Shown: one piece after another, positions 1-7,941 of the stretch | Layout: each line of letters begins with the position of its first letter | Position numbering within the stretch: the first letter of the stretch is position 1 | Assembly (NCBI GenBank): GCA_020631335.1 | Contig: JAHDHK010000006.1 | Coordinates: 1-53,642, forward strand | Direction: 5' to 3' | DNA length: 53,642 nucleotides | Origin: Chromatiales bacterium | GTDB taxonomy: Bacteria; Pseudomonadota; Gammaproteobacteria; Granulosicoccales; Granulosicoccaceae | Translations under genes and position numbers: made by a program | The notes under the pieces: generated by a model | Seen by the model: the letters and a program-made list of their open reading frames with translations, nothing else | Told to the model about the DNA's origin: nothing | The model's database searches: none

Positions 1-1
1 C

Positions 2-397
2 AATTTAGCTGACTATTTTGCTTGCGCTAATCCCGTTGTTCGCTGGATGCTTACGCACAAAATGATAATGAATGTTAAGTTTGATGAGGCCTCTTGTTAT
101 CCTGAAGCGCAGGGGAGTCCGTACTCGGGGAGGCTTGCTCGAAAAGTGTTTAGCTTAATTATTGAGTATGAAAAAGAACAAGGGAACGTTGGAAAAGCAG
201 ATGAATGGTTGCGCTGGCAGAAAGCAGATAGCTCTCGATTTGAAACGAAGCTTTTATTAAGTGCAATAGGCGGATTCACACATTGGTCTGCGTTGTCACA
301 AATAGAAAGGCAGGAGTTTGTGGTGGATTTTATGTCGCCTCTTGTTCTGAGCCGGGAGTATCTGGCCCGTGTGTGCAGTGTAGAGTCTTCCGAGTGA
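2..397 (+). CDS. Hypothetical protein, C-terminal part (cut by window edge)
   Basis: The reading frame is open from base 2, upstream of the first internal ATG at 47, so the gene probably begins outside the window and only its last 131 codons are visible. The product is soluble-looking, with no membrane segment or signal peptide in the visible part. It is mixed-charge, with a helix-rich middle (residues around RLARKVFSLIIEYEKEQ) and several aromatic residues. I recognise no family. The next gene on the same strand, the frameshifted phosphatase-like gene, starts 81 bases downstream. It remains possible that the ATG at 47 is the true start, giving 116 residues. Confidence 0.45.
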   Translation, partial: NLADYFACANPVVRWMLTHKMIMNVKFDEASCYPEAQGSPYSGRLARKVFSLIIEYEKEQGNVGKADEWLRWQKADSSRFETKLLLSAIGGFTHWSALSQIERQEFVVDFMSPLVLSREYLARVCSVESSE

Positions 398-478
398 GGT
401 ATCTGTTGATGAAAAATAGATCCCGGGATTCACACGTTGCCTTATGTGTCGGTGTAGCCAATGTAGCCTGCAAAGTCG

Positions 479-807
479 ATGAATCTTCTATTTGTATGTA
501 GCGAAAATATACTGAGATGCCCCACGGCGGAGTTTGTATTTTCTCAATATGATGGTGTAGATGCCATTGGGGCTGGTACTAATAGTGATGCTGAGACAAC
601 TGTTTCGGGTGATTTAATTCATTGGGCCGATGTTGTGCCGGTAATGGAAAAGTCTCACAGAATAAAAATATCAAAAAGTACAAGACGCTTCTCAGGAATA
701 AGCAGCTTGTTTGTCTTGATATTCCGGATAATTATGCGTGCATGCAGCCTGAGCTGATTTCTCTGTTGAAAGCTAAGGTGCCACGATATATTCGTCTTTC
801 CGGTTGA
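479..807 (+). pseudogene. Low-molecular-weight protein tyrosine phosphatase-like gene, frameshifted
   Basis: The first frame (479 to about 660) encodes a start typical of small LMW-PTP-like proteins: a hydrophobic strand, then a CX5R phosphate-binding loop (Cys7 to Arg13, CSENILR), followed by PTAEFVF and a GAGT segment. The match stops after MEKSH. The continuation (KKYKTLLRNKQLVCLDIPDNY, then PELISLLKAKVPRYI) is in another frame up to the stop at 805-807. Restoring one A in the A-rich tract near 660-665 joins both halves into a single protein of about 109 residues, the usual size of this family. In the sequence as given the intact frame ends at 757 with a 31-residue unrelated tail and lacks the aspartate-containing loop (IPD). 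It is either a true pseudogene or a sequencing error in a homopolymer-like run. Confidence 0.75.
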
Positions 808-914
808 ATTTGTATTCGCTGGTAATTCTGTCCTTAAAGATAATCGAACATTGTGGTCAAACCGCCATTTGTGGCGCTATTCAGCCGTTGTCAGTGTTCA
901 TTGAATGGCTTTCG

Positions 915-1589
915 CTAAAAGCCCCGGAACTGATAGCCGATGCCTAGTCCCAGTGTGATCGGTTGGTAGTCCAGATTACGGACTTCCCCGCTGCCCCCTT
1001 CCTGCGTGAGGTCGATTCCAGTCATGCCGGAATATCGCAATTCGCCGGTGATATAGAAGTTGTCTGTTAATTGATAGTCTGCACCGAGCATAAGCTGATA
1101 GCCAGTGGCGCCAGAATCTGAGAAAGAGCGCTCGCCGGTAGGGTCTTCGCTATCGAGGTCTATTTCCTGTACCCAGGTAATACCTGCACCGACCCAGGGG
1201 GTAAGCGAGGGCCCTGAATCAAGCTGGTATCGAGCGTTAAGGAAAAATATGTTGCTTGCATAATTTCCGTCTGGAAGTCGCGTATTGTCTGAAGTGGTGG
1301 TTTGAGCGTCGTTACTGCGGTATTCCCACCCCAGTTCGGATATCCATGGAGTGCCTTCGTAGTCATGCCGTACACTTAACCCGGCAGTAAAACCACTGTC
1401 CAGACTCACCTGTGCGGGACCGTTGGTGATGTCTGTTGCGTTGATGATTGACGCTGACTGATCTTCAATATTGCTGCTACCGACGTGAGCGACCAGGGAC
1501 CAGCCACCGTCAGATGCGTGTGTTGATGTTACAACCGTTGTGGTGATTGCACTTAGTAATATGGCAGTTAGTCCGGGTGTTTTTCGCAT
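915..1589 (-). CDS. Outer-membrane beta-barrel protein (OmpA-like small porin family)
   Basis: The 224-residue product starts with a signal peptide (MRKTPGLTAILLSAITTTVV, predicted cleavage after THA near residue 25). The rest alternates polar and hydrophobic residues in strands typical of an eight-stranded barrel, with glycine and aromatic girdles (WVGAGITWV, LMLGADYQLTDNFYITGEL, LGLGIGYQF). It ends in phenylalanine, the usual signal for BAM-dependent outer membrane insertion. The last strand, GLGIGYQF, is the classic closing strand of the OMP_b-brl group. Function is unknown. Such proteins are usually structural or adhesive. It is transcribed divergently from the LytTR regulator at 1702, which could control it, although this is inference from position only. 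Confidence 0.8.
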   Translation of the reverse strand: MRKTPGLTAILLSAITTTVVTSTHASDGGWSLVAHVGSSNIEDQSASIINATDITNGPAQVSLDSGFTAGLSVRHDYEGTPWISELGWEYRSNDAQTTTSDNTRLPDGNYASNIFFLNARYQLDSGPSLTPWVGAGITWVQEIDLDSEDPTGERSFSDSGATGYQLMLGADYQLTDNFYITGELRYSGMTGIDLTQEGGSGEVRNLDYQPITLGLGIGYQFRGF

Positions 1590-1638
1590 GGCGTAGTGTC
1601 CTGATTGGGGTTGTGCTGAGGAGCAGTGACTAATATCG

Positions 1639-1760
1639 CGTCGATGCGACGGTATTGCCAGCAGTAATGTACCAACGCTGCATTGATCGCATTAACGGTC
1701 GTTGCAGCCATTTAGCCAGCCTGGTGCCCGCTTATGTAATGTGATGACCGTTGATGCGAC
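1639..1760. promoter_or_regulatory. Two near-identical 12-mers beside a LytTR regulator start
   Basis: CGTCGATGCGAC at 1639-1650 and CGTTGATGCGAC at 1749-1760 match at 11 of 12 positions in the same orientation, 110 bases apart. The first is also part of a short dyad (CGTCG-ATG-CGACG). They flank the region between the outer-membrane protein gene and the LytTR gene. LytTR domains bind direct repeats, so these are possible sites, but two copies of 12 bases could arise by chance. Confidence 0.2.
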
Positions 1761-2841
1761 TCTTGCGGATCGGGTGTTTGACCTATGGTTAAATGAGCGC
1801 AGATGCACTTTAATCGGACCATTGATGATTGACAGCTCCGGTCGGCGCGGCCTGCGTTCAAACGGCACCCTCTTCGATATTCTGCCGGTGGGGCAGGTTC
1901 TTATTGCGGTTGGCGGAATGCTCGTTGTGCTGTTTGTGCTGAGTAAGCCTGAGGCCAGTGCCGGGCTTCAATGGCCCGGACGAACGGTATTCTGGGTGCT
2001 GCATGTAGGCGCGGGCTTGCTTGCGCTATGGGTGGCCAGTTGGTTCATGGCGCTTGGCTATCAGTTGCCCGCTGGCACCTTATGGCTGATAGCCGCTACC
2101 GGTGTTGCCGGTATTCTGGTAGCCACACCTGCCTACCTGTTGCTTGATGTGATGTTCGAATCGGTGGTCATTGATCCGGATTCTGAACCGGCGATTGACG
2201 GATGGTTGAACCGCTTATTTCAGGAAATCGTTGAAGTGACCCCATGGTTTCTGACCTGCTGGTTCCTGATTAACCTGCCGGTGATCATTCCACCTCCGGA
2301 AAAAATGACAAACCAGAGTGACTTTGTGGAAGGTGTTTATGAATCCCCTGAAAAGAGTGAGGCGGCGACACCGGACGGCTGGAACAGCACGCAACACGGA
2401 GAACCGGATTCTGCCCGCGTTTCAAGTCGCCCCGCAGCACTGGCGTCAGACGGGACGGACGCGGCTGACAAAGCTGCTATCAGAACGGCCGCACCTGCGG
2501 CGCAAAAATTTCTGCTGAGCCTGCCCGGCATCATAGGCACCGATGTGGTCGCGGTTTCAAGTGATTTGCATTATTTGAATGTGTGGACGGTTGCGGGGCG
2601 AACCACCGTTCTGGGTAGTCTGCGCGATGTGGTGGCAGAGTTGGGAGATAGAGGAATTCAGGTGCATCGATCACACTGGGTGTCACATCGGCACGTGCGG
2701 CGGGTAGTCGGGAACTCGCGCGACGCAGCCTGCATATTGTCGAATGATCTCAGAATACCGGTCAGTCGTCGCCGCTGGAAAGAGGTTCGGGAGCACTACG
2801 GCAAGGGGGTGATTCACTCGAGTGAGTCAGCAGAAAATTGA
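1702..2841 (+). CDS. Membrane-anchored LytTR-family transcriptional regulator
   Basis: The N-terminal half of this 379-residue protein holds four predicted transmembrane helices (about 61-81, 95-117, 126-150 and 178-197). A polar, alanine-rich linker (about 200-265) follows, then a C-terminal LytTR DNA-binding domain (about 270-372). The domain is shown by the strand DLHYLNVWT, the segment LGSLRDVVAEL and the signature VHRSHWVSHRHVRRV, typical of LytTR recognition strands. There is no receiver domain, so it is a one-component, membrane-bound regulator rather than a classic response regulator. The start is uncertain: ATG codons at 1702, 1744 and 1825 are in frame, and the first 41 residues look unconserved. 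The divergent beta-barrel gene is a candidate target. Confidence 0.8.
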   Translation: MQPFSQPGARLCNVMTVDATLADRVFDLWLNERRCTLIGPLMIDSSGRRGLRSNGTLFDILPVGQVLIAVGGMLVVLFVLSKPEASAGLQWPGRTVFWVLHVGAGLLALWVASWFMALGYQLPAGTLWLIAATGVAGILVATPAYLLLDVMFESVVIDPDSEPAIDGWLNRLFQEIVEVTPWFLTCWFLINLPVIIPPPEKMTNQSDFVEGVYESPEKSEAATPDGWNSTQHGEPDSARVSSRPAALASDGTDAADKAAIRTAAPAAQKFLLSLPGIIGTDVVAVSSDLHYLNVWTVAGRTTVLGSLRDVVAELGDRGIQVHRSHWVSHRHVRRVVGNSRDAACILSNDLRIPVSRRRWKEVREHYGKGVIHSSESAEN

Positions 2842-3028
2842 AGCAGGGACAGCCGGCTTCAGCTACATGATTAAGGAACGATTATGTGCCCCCAGGGCAT
2901 CAGTGTCTGAGTGGGGCCGGCGGGATTAACAGCAGAGTCATGCCGGGTGCAACTTGAACCAGACGTCAGTTTTACAACAACCAGCCGGACGGTTATACGC
3001 TGGTGTGCCAATGTGTAATTGGGCCTGA

Positions 3029-3475
3029 TCAAAGCCTGTTCAAAGACACAATTACCAAGCCCGGATCGGAGGTTCGCGCCCAGTCCATCTGATCATTGAC
3101 TGGAAAGCTGATAACAAAGGTGAAGTTTCTGGTGGTTGAGTCTTCACTGCTGCCGAGGCAGTCCGTGCCCAGATTATCTTGTGTGGGCTGTAGCGATAGT
3201 TGTATTCCGGAATTTTCAATCTGCTCTATCTGATAACTGCCAACCAGTGCTTCATCCAGAGATGTTTGAGAGAAAGAGCCATCTCTTGAAAATACATATC
3301 GCTCTTCGCACTGAGTTTCAGTGTATGTAAATGACCATGACCCGATAATGTTGGCACGGGCATTCGCAACAAACTGATCGGATTCTTCCATTGTTGTGTT
3401 GTCAGTGCCCGAGCAAGACATCATAAATAAGGAAGCCAAAAGGAGCATAAACAGGGTTTTGGTGTGCGTTTTCAT
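3029..3475 (-). CDS. Small putative lipoprotein
   Basis: From the ATG at 3475 the product has 148 residues: a lysine-containing N-terminus (MKTHTKTLF), a hydrophobic stretch and a lipobox-like end (LFMMSC followed by SG), so Cys20 is probably lipidated. A start 11 codons upstream (3508) is possible but would place a polar tail before the signal peptide. The mature part resembles small lipocalin-like domains in outline (GSWSFTYTETQCEERYVFSRDG, split here by predicted strands), consistent with a secreted beta-rich fold, and has two further cysteines. No specific family is recognised. It stands alone between two gene-poor gaps. Confidence 0.6.
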   Translation of the reverse strand: MKTHTKTLFMLLLASLFMMSCSGTDNTTMEESDQFVANARANIIGSWSFTYTETQCEERYVFSRDGSFSQTSLDEALVGSYQIEQIENSGIQLSLQPTQDNLGTDCLGSSEDSTTRNFTFVISFPVNDQMDWARTSDPGLVIVSLNRL

Positions 3476-3861
3476 ATGCTGTGAAGCCTCCATAGTTGTA
3501 TCACTCAACCGAAACGTGCGTGAAGGAACGCAGTGCTATCCTCCCGGCTGGATTCACTTGAGCGCCTACGCGATAGTTGCATTGCCGTTTTGCTGAAGTT
3601 TTACTATACCAACCGCACGAACAGCACACAAACCGGCTACGGCCGTGTGACGGGCCCGTTTAGCCCGGTGATTTAGTCACCATTGTTTAGTAGCGGTTTC
3701 AGGCAAGTATCTGCTTTAAAGATTCTGCAGGCAGATCATTAGGTTTGCCGGATGCACTACAAGGCAAGACTTGCCCTGATTGTGCTGTCAGGTGGTAGCT
3801 TATGTATTGTGGTCTGATTTTAATTTAAACCTGCGATGGCGAATGAGTGCGTCGCTGCTAA
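3476..3861. other. Gene-poor gap of 386 bases
   Basis: No convincing coding frame, tRNA or strong terminator is visible here. It contains AT-rich stretches (around 3820-3830) and lies downstream of the deacetylase gene and upstream of the lipoprotein gene, both on the minus strand, so it should hold the lipoprotein promoter and the end of the deacetylase transcript. Confidence 0.5.
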
Positions 3862-4593
3862 TTAGTACACGGAGTGAATTTGCTGGGCGCTGAGTGGTGT
3901 TCCTTTCGAAATCACTAAAGACTCCATGGGCAGGCCTGGCAAAGCGAACTGCCTGAGCAAAGTCGACGCGACCAGCGGATCTGCATAACTCGCCTCAAAA
4001 GCCTCTACCCGCGATGCGCCTGTTTGCTGTGCATGCCTGCGTTCGTGATTGTCAATATCGTGTATGCGAATCCTGCCAAGTAGGGCTTGTGAGGTATAAG
4101 CGTTCAACGCTTTTTGTTTGGCTGGCCAGAAACGACTGGTTTCGACAAACACGGTAGGCAGAAAATCAGTTTGACGCAGTGAATTGATGACTGCAGCAAA
4201 TAAATACAAACCAGCGGTGTCTCTGGTTGCAGACAACGCAAGGTTATGAACTGCCCGGTGGTCCTGGTGGTTGTCGTTTTTAGAATGGGTGATGACAACT
4301 TCCGGTGTGAATCTATGCAATTGCATCCAGCTTTGAATCTGACGACAGGAATTGATGTCGTTTTTTGCGAATCTGTCTTCCTGTCCGAGAAATAGTACCT
4401 GATTAGCCGGAACGCCTATGATTGCTGCCGCACGCAGTGCTTCGGTTTGTCGAATATTTTTTGTTTGAGTATCGGCTTCATCTGTTACCACAACAATGAG
4501 TACTTTGTGATTGTCGCCGACCAAACGGCAGATGGTTCCTGCTGCCGCGATTTCAAGGTCATCCGGGTGGGCGATGAGTGCAAGTATATTCAT
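3862..4593 (-). CDS. PIG-L/LmbE-type N-deacetylase
   Basis: The 243-residue protein carries the family hallmarks. The zinc-binding AHPDDLE motif lies at residues 8-14, in the usual place after the first strand (MNILALIAHPDD), and the second metal-binding region HSKNDNHQDHRAVHN lies near residues 103-117. Members hydrolyse N-acetyl groups of glucosamine-type sugars, for example in mycothiol, bacillithiol or lipopolysaccharide precursors; the substrate here is unknown. It starts 14 bases after the stop of the FAD oxidoreductase on the same strand, so the two are almost certainly co-transcribed. This pairing suggests sugar or surface-glycan modification. Confidence 0.88.
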   Translation of the reverse strand: MNILALIAHPDDLEIAAAGTICRLVGDNHKVLIVVVTDEADTQTKNIRQTEALRAAAIIGVPANQVLFLGQEDRFAKNDINSCRQIQSWMQLHRFTPEVVITHSKNDNHQDHRAVHNLALSATRDTAGLYLFAAVINSLRQTDFLPTVFVETSRFWPAKQKALNAYTSQALLGRIRIHDIDNHERRHAQQTGASRVEAFEASYADPLVASTLLRQFALPGLPMESLVISKGTPLSAQQIHSVY

Positions 4594-4607
4594 AGTTCTG
4601 TCCTGTA

Positions 4608-6050
4608 CTACTGTAGCGTGGCATGCCTGTTAACATTAGTGGGGTTATATTGTTTGACGCTATTCTGACCCGCCAGGTGCGGAGTGGGATACGTGACTTC
4701 TGCCGCACCTGTGAACAATGCATCAACTACCTCTACGCCCTGCATGAAGGCGTGATCCTGATTGCACACTTCGTACTTCCAGCCCCCGAATCGACCGCGA
4801 CTGTAGACTCCATTTGACTCGAGAACCTGTTGAATTTCTATGAGTGCTTTGTCTCTTTGTAAAGTCGGGACCGGATAGCCGTAGGGGATGTGTCGATGCC
4901 AGCGGGAGATGATTTTGCTGGCGGTGACAAAGCCAAGTTTTTCCAGGCCTTCTATGACAGCTGTGACTGGATTGCCGGTAGCAGGTTTTGATGAGCCACT
5001 GTTTATCTCACAAAGAATCGACCAGCTGCCTTCCGGTGCCATGGTGGAAGAGTAATTTGACATCACGGATGCGCGCCAGAAAGCAATGTCATTGTCCGGG
5101 AAGTATAAAGAACATATCTCTTCAAGTTGCGTCGGGCACTCACCGGATACACCTATGCCCACAACGTCTACTGCAGCGGGACAAAACAGGTGCGCCTGCG
5201 CTGACAGCTCCGGACTGTCTGTAAGGCAGCTCAGCAACTTATCGATAGGCATGCTTGAAAAAAGATGTTTGTAAGAAATGGTTTGGCCATCTGCCAGGGT
5301 GGCAATTCGTTTACGAAGGTTTATCCCGGTAATTTCATGGTTTGATTTGATGCGGTGCGCCGGTAGTCTTGAGGTGACTCCCTGCCATACAGCACCTGTA
5401 CCTCCGACAGCGGGGTAGCGAATTCTGGTGTCTTCATCCCAGGCAACATCATCGATATTATTGGCGATATTGTTTTTGATGCGCTGCAGGTCAACGGTTG
5501 GTACGTTGGTCGATTTTGATCCGCTGCGGTGCTGCGTCCAGCTAGCGCTCATTTTGCCCGGGTGCTCGCCCCACATCTTAAAATTCAGTGGTTCAAAGAA
5601 TAGTTTGTACAGGCCAAACCCGAATGACGCTTTCAGATGCTGTTCAAAATTATGGTTGTTTGAAGAATCGGTTGTCGTAGCGGCAAGGCCCTGGAGGCAC
5701 TGTTCTAATTCTTTTGCCGGGAAATGTCTGATGTTTCTTTGTACAGGATAGGGCACGAACCGGTTAAACATCCACGCGCCGCGCACTGGTTTTACCTCAA
5801 CCCAATTATCGACTACCTCGTTTAGCACCGCATCGAAGTAAGGGTAGTGCGGGAACAATACGTGACCACCCAGATCCCAGGTGAAACCCTCTTTTTCCGG
5901 GGAGACCGCCATGCCTCCGGGAGTTTCGGCGTTATCTACGACCAGCCATTCACCATGGCAGTTGTTATGCAGATTTAACTCGTTCAGCCGCCAGGCAGCG
6001 CCGAGTCCGGCGGGGCCGGCGCCGCATATTAATAGGTCTGTGGATAACAT
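4608..6050 (-). CDS. FAD-dependent amine-oxidase/UDP-galactopyranose-mutase-like oxidoreductase
   Basis: The 480-residue protein opens with a dinucleotide-binding fold, [11 protein letters not shown] (G10, G12, G15), followed by the second-strand acidic residue region and a GGMA loop. A WDLGGHVLFPH segment typical of the NAD(P)-binding Rossmann-like / protoporphyrinogen-oxidase-like superfamily comes next. Related proteins sit in polysaccharide and glycan clusters and include UDP-galactopyranose mutase. The C-terminus has the usual second FAD contact region (RGRFGGWKYEVCNQDHAFMQ, with glycine-rich turn). Partner: the PIG-L deacetylase immediately downstream. The exact reaction cannot be read from sequence, and a true mutase would need confirmation. 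Confidence 0.8.
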   Translation of the reverse strand: MLSTDLLICGAGPAGLGAAWRLNELNLHNNCHGEWLVVDNAETPGGMAVSPEKEGFTWDLGGHVLFPHYPYFDAVLNEVVDNWVEVKPVRGAWMFNRFVPYPVQRNIRHFPAKELEQCLQGLAATTTDSSNNHNFEQHLKASFGFGLYKLFFEPLNFKMWGEHPGKMSASWTQHRSGSKSTNVPTVDLQRIKNNIANNIDDVAWDEDTRIRYPAVGGTGAVWQGVTSRLPAHRIKSNHEITGINLRKRIATLADGQTISYKHLFSSMPIDKLLSCLTDSPELSAQAHLFCPAAVDVVGIGVSGECPTQLEEICSLYFPDNDIAFWRASVMSNYSSTMAPEGSWSILCEINSGSSKPATGNPVTAVIEGLEKLGFVTASKIISRWHRHIPYGYPVPTLQRDKALIEIQQVLESNGVYSRGRFGGWKYEVCNQDHAFMQGVEVVDALFTGAAEVTYPTPHLAGQNSVKQYNPTNVNRHATLQ

Positions 6051-6694
6051 CTCGTCTGCTACTTACGAACAACAGCAGCACTATACGTCATGACGTAATA
6101 AACACAATATCCAAACCGATAAAAAGTGTGTCGTGGTGAGATTTTTATTAGTCTTTCATGAATACCCCCATTTTTTGTGCGGCAAGGTGTTATGAAGTTG
6201 GCTGCCGGGGGAGGATAGGCTTTCCAGGTGAGGGTTTTCAATTACATAAGGATTCGCGAGGTGGCCGTTGCCACCACTACAGTTTATTGCGATCAGAGAC
6301 GGGGTTACCGCGTCTTGGCAAGTGGAGTGCGGGTGAGCATTTTCGGTACAGCGCGTAACAGCGGGACCCCGGCGTTTCTGTGTCATGCCGGAAGGAATCG
6401 GATGATTGATTATTCATGTGCTGGTGCTGTTTTTAGTCAACCATTCGCATAATTGCTATTTGTACTTGGGGTTTGCTATTCAGTATTCAACGCGGGTTTG
6501 ATCTTTCGTGAGTAATAGCAGGAATGCGTGTATCGATTGCTGATATTACTCAGCTGTACATTAATGCAACAGCCATTAACTGGCAGCCCGATAGCTTCAA
6601 TTATCGCAACGGGTGATTTATATACGATAAAAACCAGTGGTCTTCCCTGTGCTTGTGTCTAAGTGAGTGAAAAATATGTTATCTTTCAATAACC
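6051..6694. other. Gene-poor gap of 644 bases
   Basis: This region separates the divergent oxidoreductase and GNAT genes. Short open frames occur on both strands (up to about 76 codons), but none has convincing protein character or a clear ribosome-binding site. It must contain both promoters. The one conspicuous element is a perfect palindrome at 6084-6097. Confidence 0.5.
6084..6097. promoter_or_regulatory. Perfect 14-bp palindrome upstream of the oxidoreductase gene
   Basis: TACGTCATGACGTA is fully self-complementary and lies 34 bases upstream of the oxidoreductase ATG, where a dimeric repressor could block initiation. No regulator gene is adjacent. Calling it an operator is inference. 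Confidence 0.35.
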
Positions 6695-7168
6695 ATGATT
6701 ATCCGTTGTCTCGATGCAAATGATGCAAAGGCTTTCAGTGCTTTGCGCAGGGAAGTAACGCTGGAGAATCCAGTGCAGATGGGGCTGACCTATGAGGAAG
6801 AGCTCACTCGAACTTTGGATAGCTTTCGTGCGCAATTGTCTTTTACCCCTCCCAATTCTATGTACGGATGCTTCGTTAACGAAGCGCTTGTGTCCACTGC
6901 GGCGGTGGGTTATATGTGGGGCGTTTTTACTTCGCCGGGGTATCGTCGCCAGGGACTGGGCCGGCAGGCAGTAGAGGCCGCTGTTCAACATGCGTTTCTA
7001 AACAAGGTGCATCGTATTAACCTGCAGGTGTATGTGCCGAATAAACCCGCAGTTGCACTGTATAGCTCAATGGGTTTCATTGAATATGGTGTTGAACCGG
7101 AGGCTATCTATATTGCCGGTAATTATTACGATGGTGTCCACATGACATTGTTGAACAACCAGGTGTAG
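6695..7168 (+). CDS. GNAT-family N-acetyltransferase, apparently with internal deletion
   Basis: The 157-residue protein has the GNAT core: the acetyl-CoA pyrophosphate loop RRQGLGRQ (R/Q-x-x-G-x-G/A, near residue 85), strand 4 GVFTSPGYR, a C-terminal NKPAVALYSSMGF segment, and the ending GVEPEAIYIAGNYYDGVHM. That last block is typical of a GNAT subgroup ending in Gly-x-Tyr-Tyr-Asp. Between strand 2 (VNEALVSTAAV) and strand 3/4 (GYMWGVF) about a dozen residues normally present in that subgroup seem to be missing, so the central sheet may be compromised. The ATG at 6695 follows an AT-rich stretch. The substrate is unknown. Confidence 0.82.
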   Translation: MIIRCLDANDAKAFSALRREVTLENPVQMGLTYEEELTRTLDSFRAQLSFTPPNSMYGCFVNEALVSTAAVGYMWGVFTSPGYRRQGLGRQAVEAAVQHAFLNKVHRINLQVYVPNKPAVALYSSMGFIEYGVEPEAIYIAGNYYDGVHMTLLNNQV

Positions 7169-7174
7169 CAGGTG

Positions 7175-7190
7175 GCATCGAAACCGATGC
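7175..7190 (+). terminator. Weak hairpin after the GNAT gene
   Basis: GCATCG (7175-7180) pairs with CGATGC (7185-7190) around a four-base loop, seven bases after the stop codon. There is no long T tract, so termination is only a possibility. Confidence 0.25.
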
Positions 7191-7383
7191 TGTATTTAGC
7201 GGGGTTGCTGGCATATCAGCGTCGTATTACCTTACGATAGCGGGCCACGTTTGTCAGCTGCTGGTAAACGACGCGCTATGGGTAACAGAGAATCGTTTGT
7301 GTTTGGCTGTTGACGGGGTTTACGCGTTTATAAATGCTTTTTGGTTTTGCCTGTCTATTCGATAATTATTAGTTGCGCTGTCA

Positions 7384-7426
7384 GGGTTAGTGAGTCAATT
7401 TGACTAACCCCAGTCAACCGTACGGT
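7384..7426. promoter_or_regulatory. Inverted repeat plus palindrome upstream of second GNAT gene
   Basis: GGGTTAGT (7384-7391) pairs with ACTAACCC (7403-7410). A perfect palindrome ACCGTACGGT follows at 7417-7426, ending 11 bases before the GTG start. In RNA the first would form an eight-pair stem; in DNA either could be a protein site. The position just before the start suggests control of this gene, but nothing identifies the factor. Confidence 0.3.
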
Positions 7427-7437
7427 GAGTAATTTAA

Positions 7438-7941
7438 GTGGATGTACCCAGCCTGGAAACCCATCGCCTAAAGCTTCGTTGCCCGCAATTGGCTGACTGG
7501 ACGAAATATGCGTCATTCATGTGTTCTGATAATGCACAGTTTATGGGTGGCCCCTTAAGTCAGTCGGAAGCCTGGGGTTGGTTTTGTGCAGATATTGCGC
7601 AATGGAATTTCTATGGCCACGGCGCATTAATGATAGATCACCTGGATACCGGGGCTTGCCTTGGTCAGGTATGTATTAATTATGGACCTCTTTTCCCTGA
7701 GCACGAATTGGGCTGGTATTTATATCCGGAATCACAGGGGAATGGATATGCTTATGAAGCCGCGGTGGCAATTCGGACCTGGGCTGTGGAGAGTGGATTA
7801 TTGACCTCTCTGGTCAGCTATATTGATCCGGCTAATGTCAGGTCCCGTCGTCTGGCTGAGAAGCTTGGTGCTGTTGAAGACCACAATGCATTAGCACCAC
7901 ATGGGAATGATTTGATTTATCGTCATCCGATAGGTAAGTAG
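7438..7941 (+). CDS. GNAT-family N-acetyltransferase (RimJ/RimL-like)
   Basis: The 167-residue product begins with the typical opening of this group (LETHRLKLRCPQLADW) and has the acetyl-CoA binding motif SQGNGYAYEA (Q-x-x-G-x-A type) near residues 98-107. It ends with the usual segment DPANVRSRRLAEKLGAV. Proteins like this acetylate amino groups of proteins or small molecules, and the substrate cannot be predicted. The start is a GTG with GGTGAG eight bases upstream. It is not obviously in an operon with the preceding GNAT, from which it is separated by about 270 bases. Confidence 0.88.
   Translation: MDVPSLETHRLKLRCPQLADWTKYASFMCSDNAQFMGGPLSQSEAWGWFCADIAQWNFYGHGALMIDHLDTGACLGQVCINYGPLFPEHELGWYLYPESQGNGYAYEAAVAIRTWAVESGLLTSLVSYIDPANVRSRRLAEKLGAVEDHNALAPHGNDLIYRHPIGK

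Noticed and set aside
283-501. Plus-strand open frame of 72 codons overlapping the first gene's end
   Set aside because: It overlaps the more plausible partial gene and the phosphatase start, and its composition is not protein-like.
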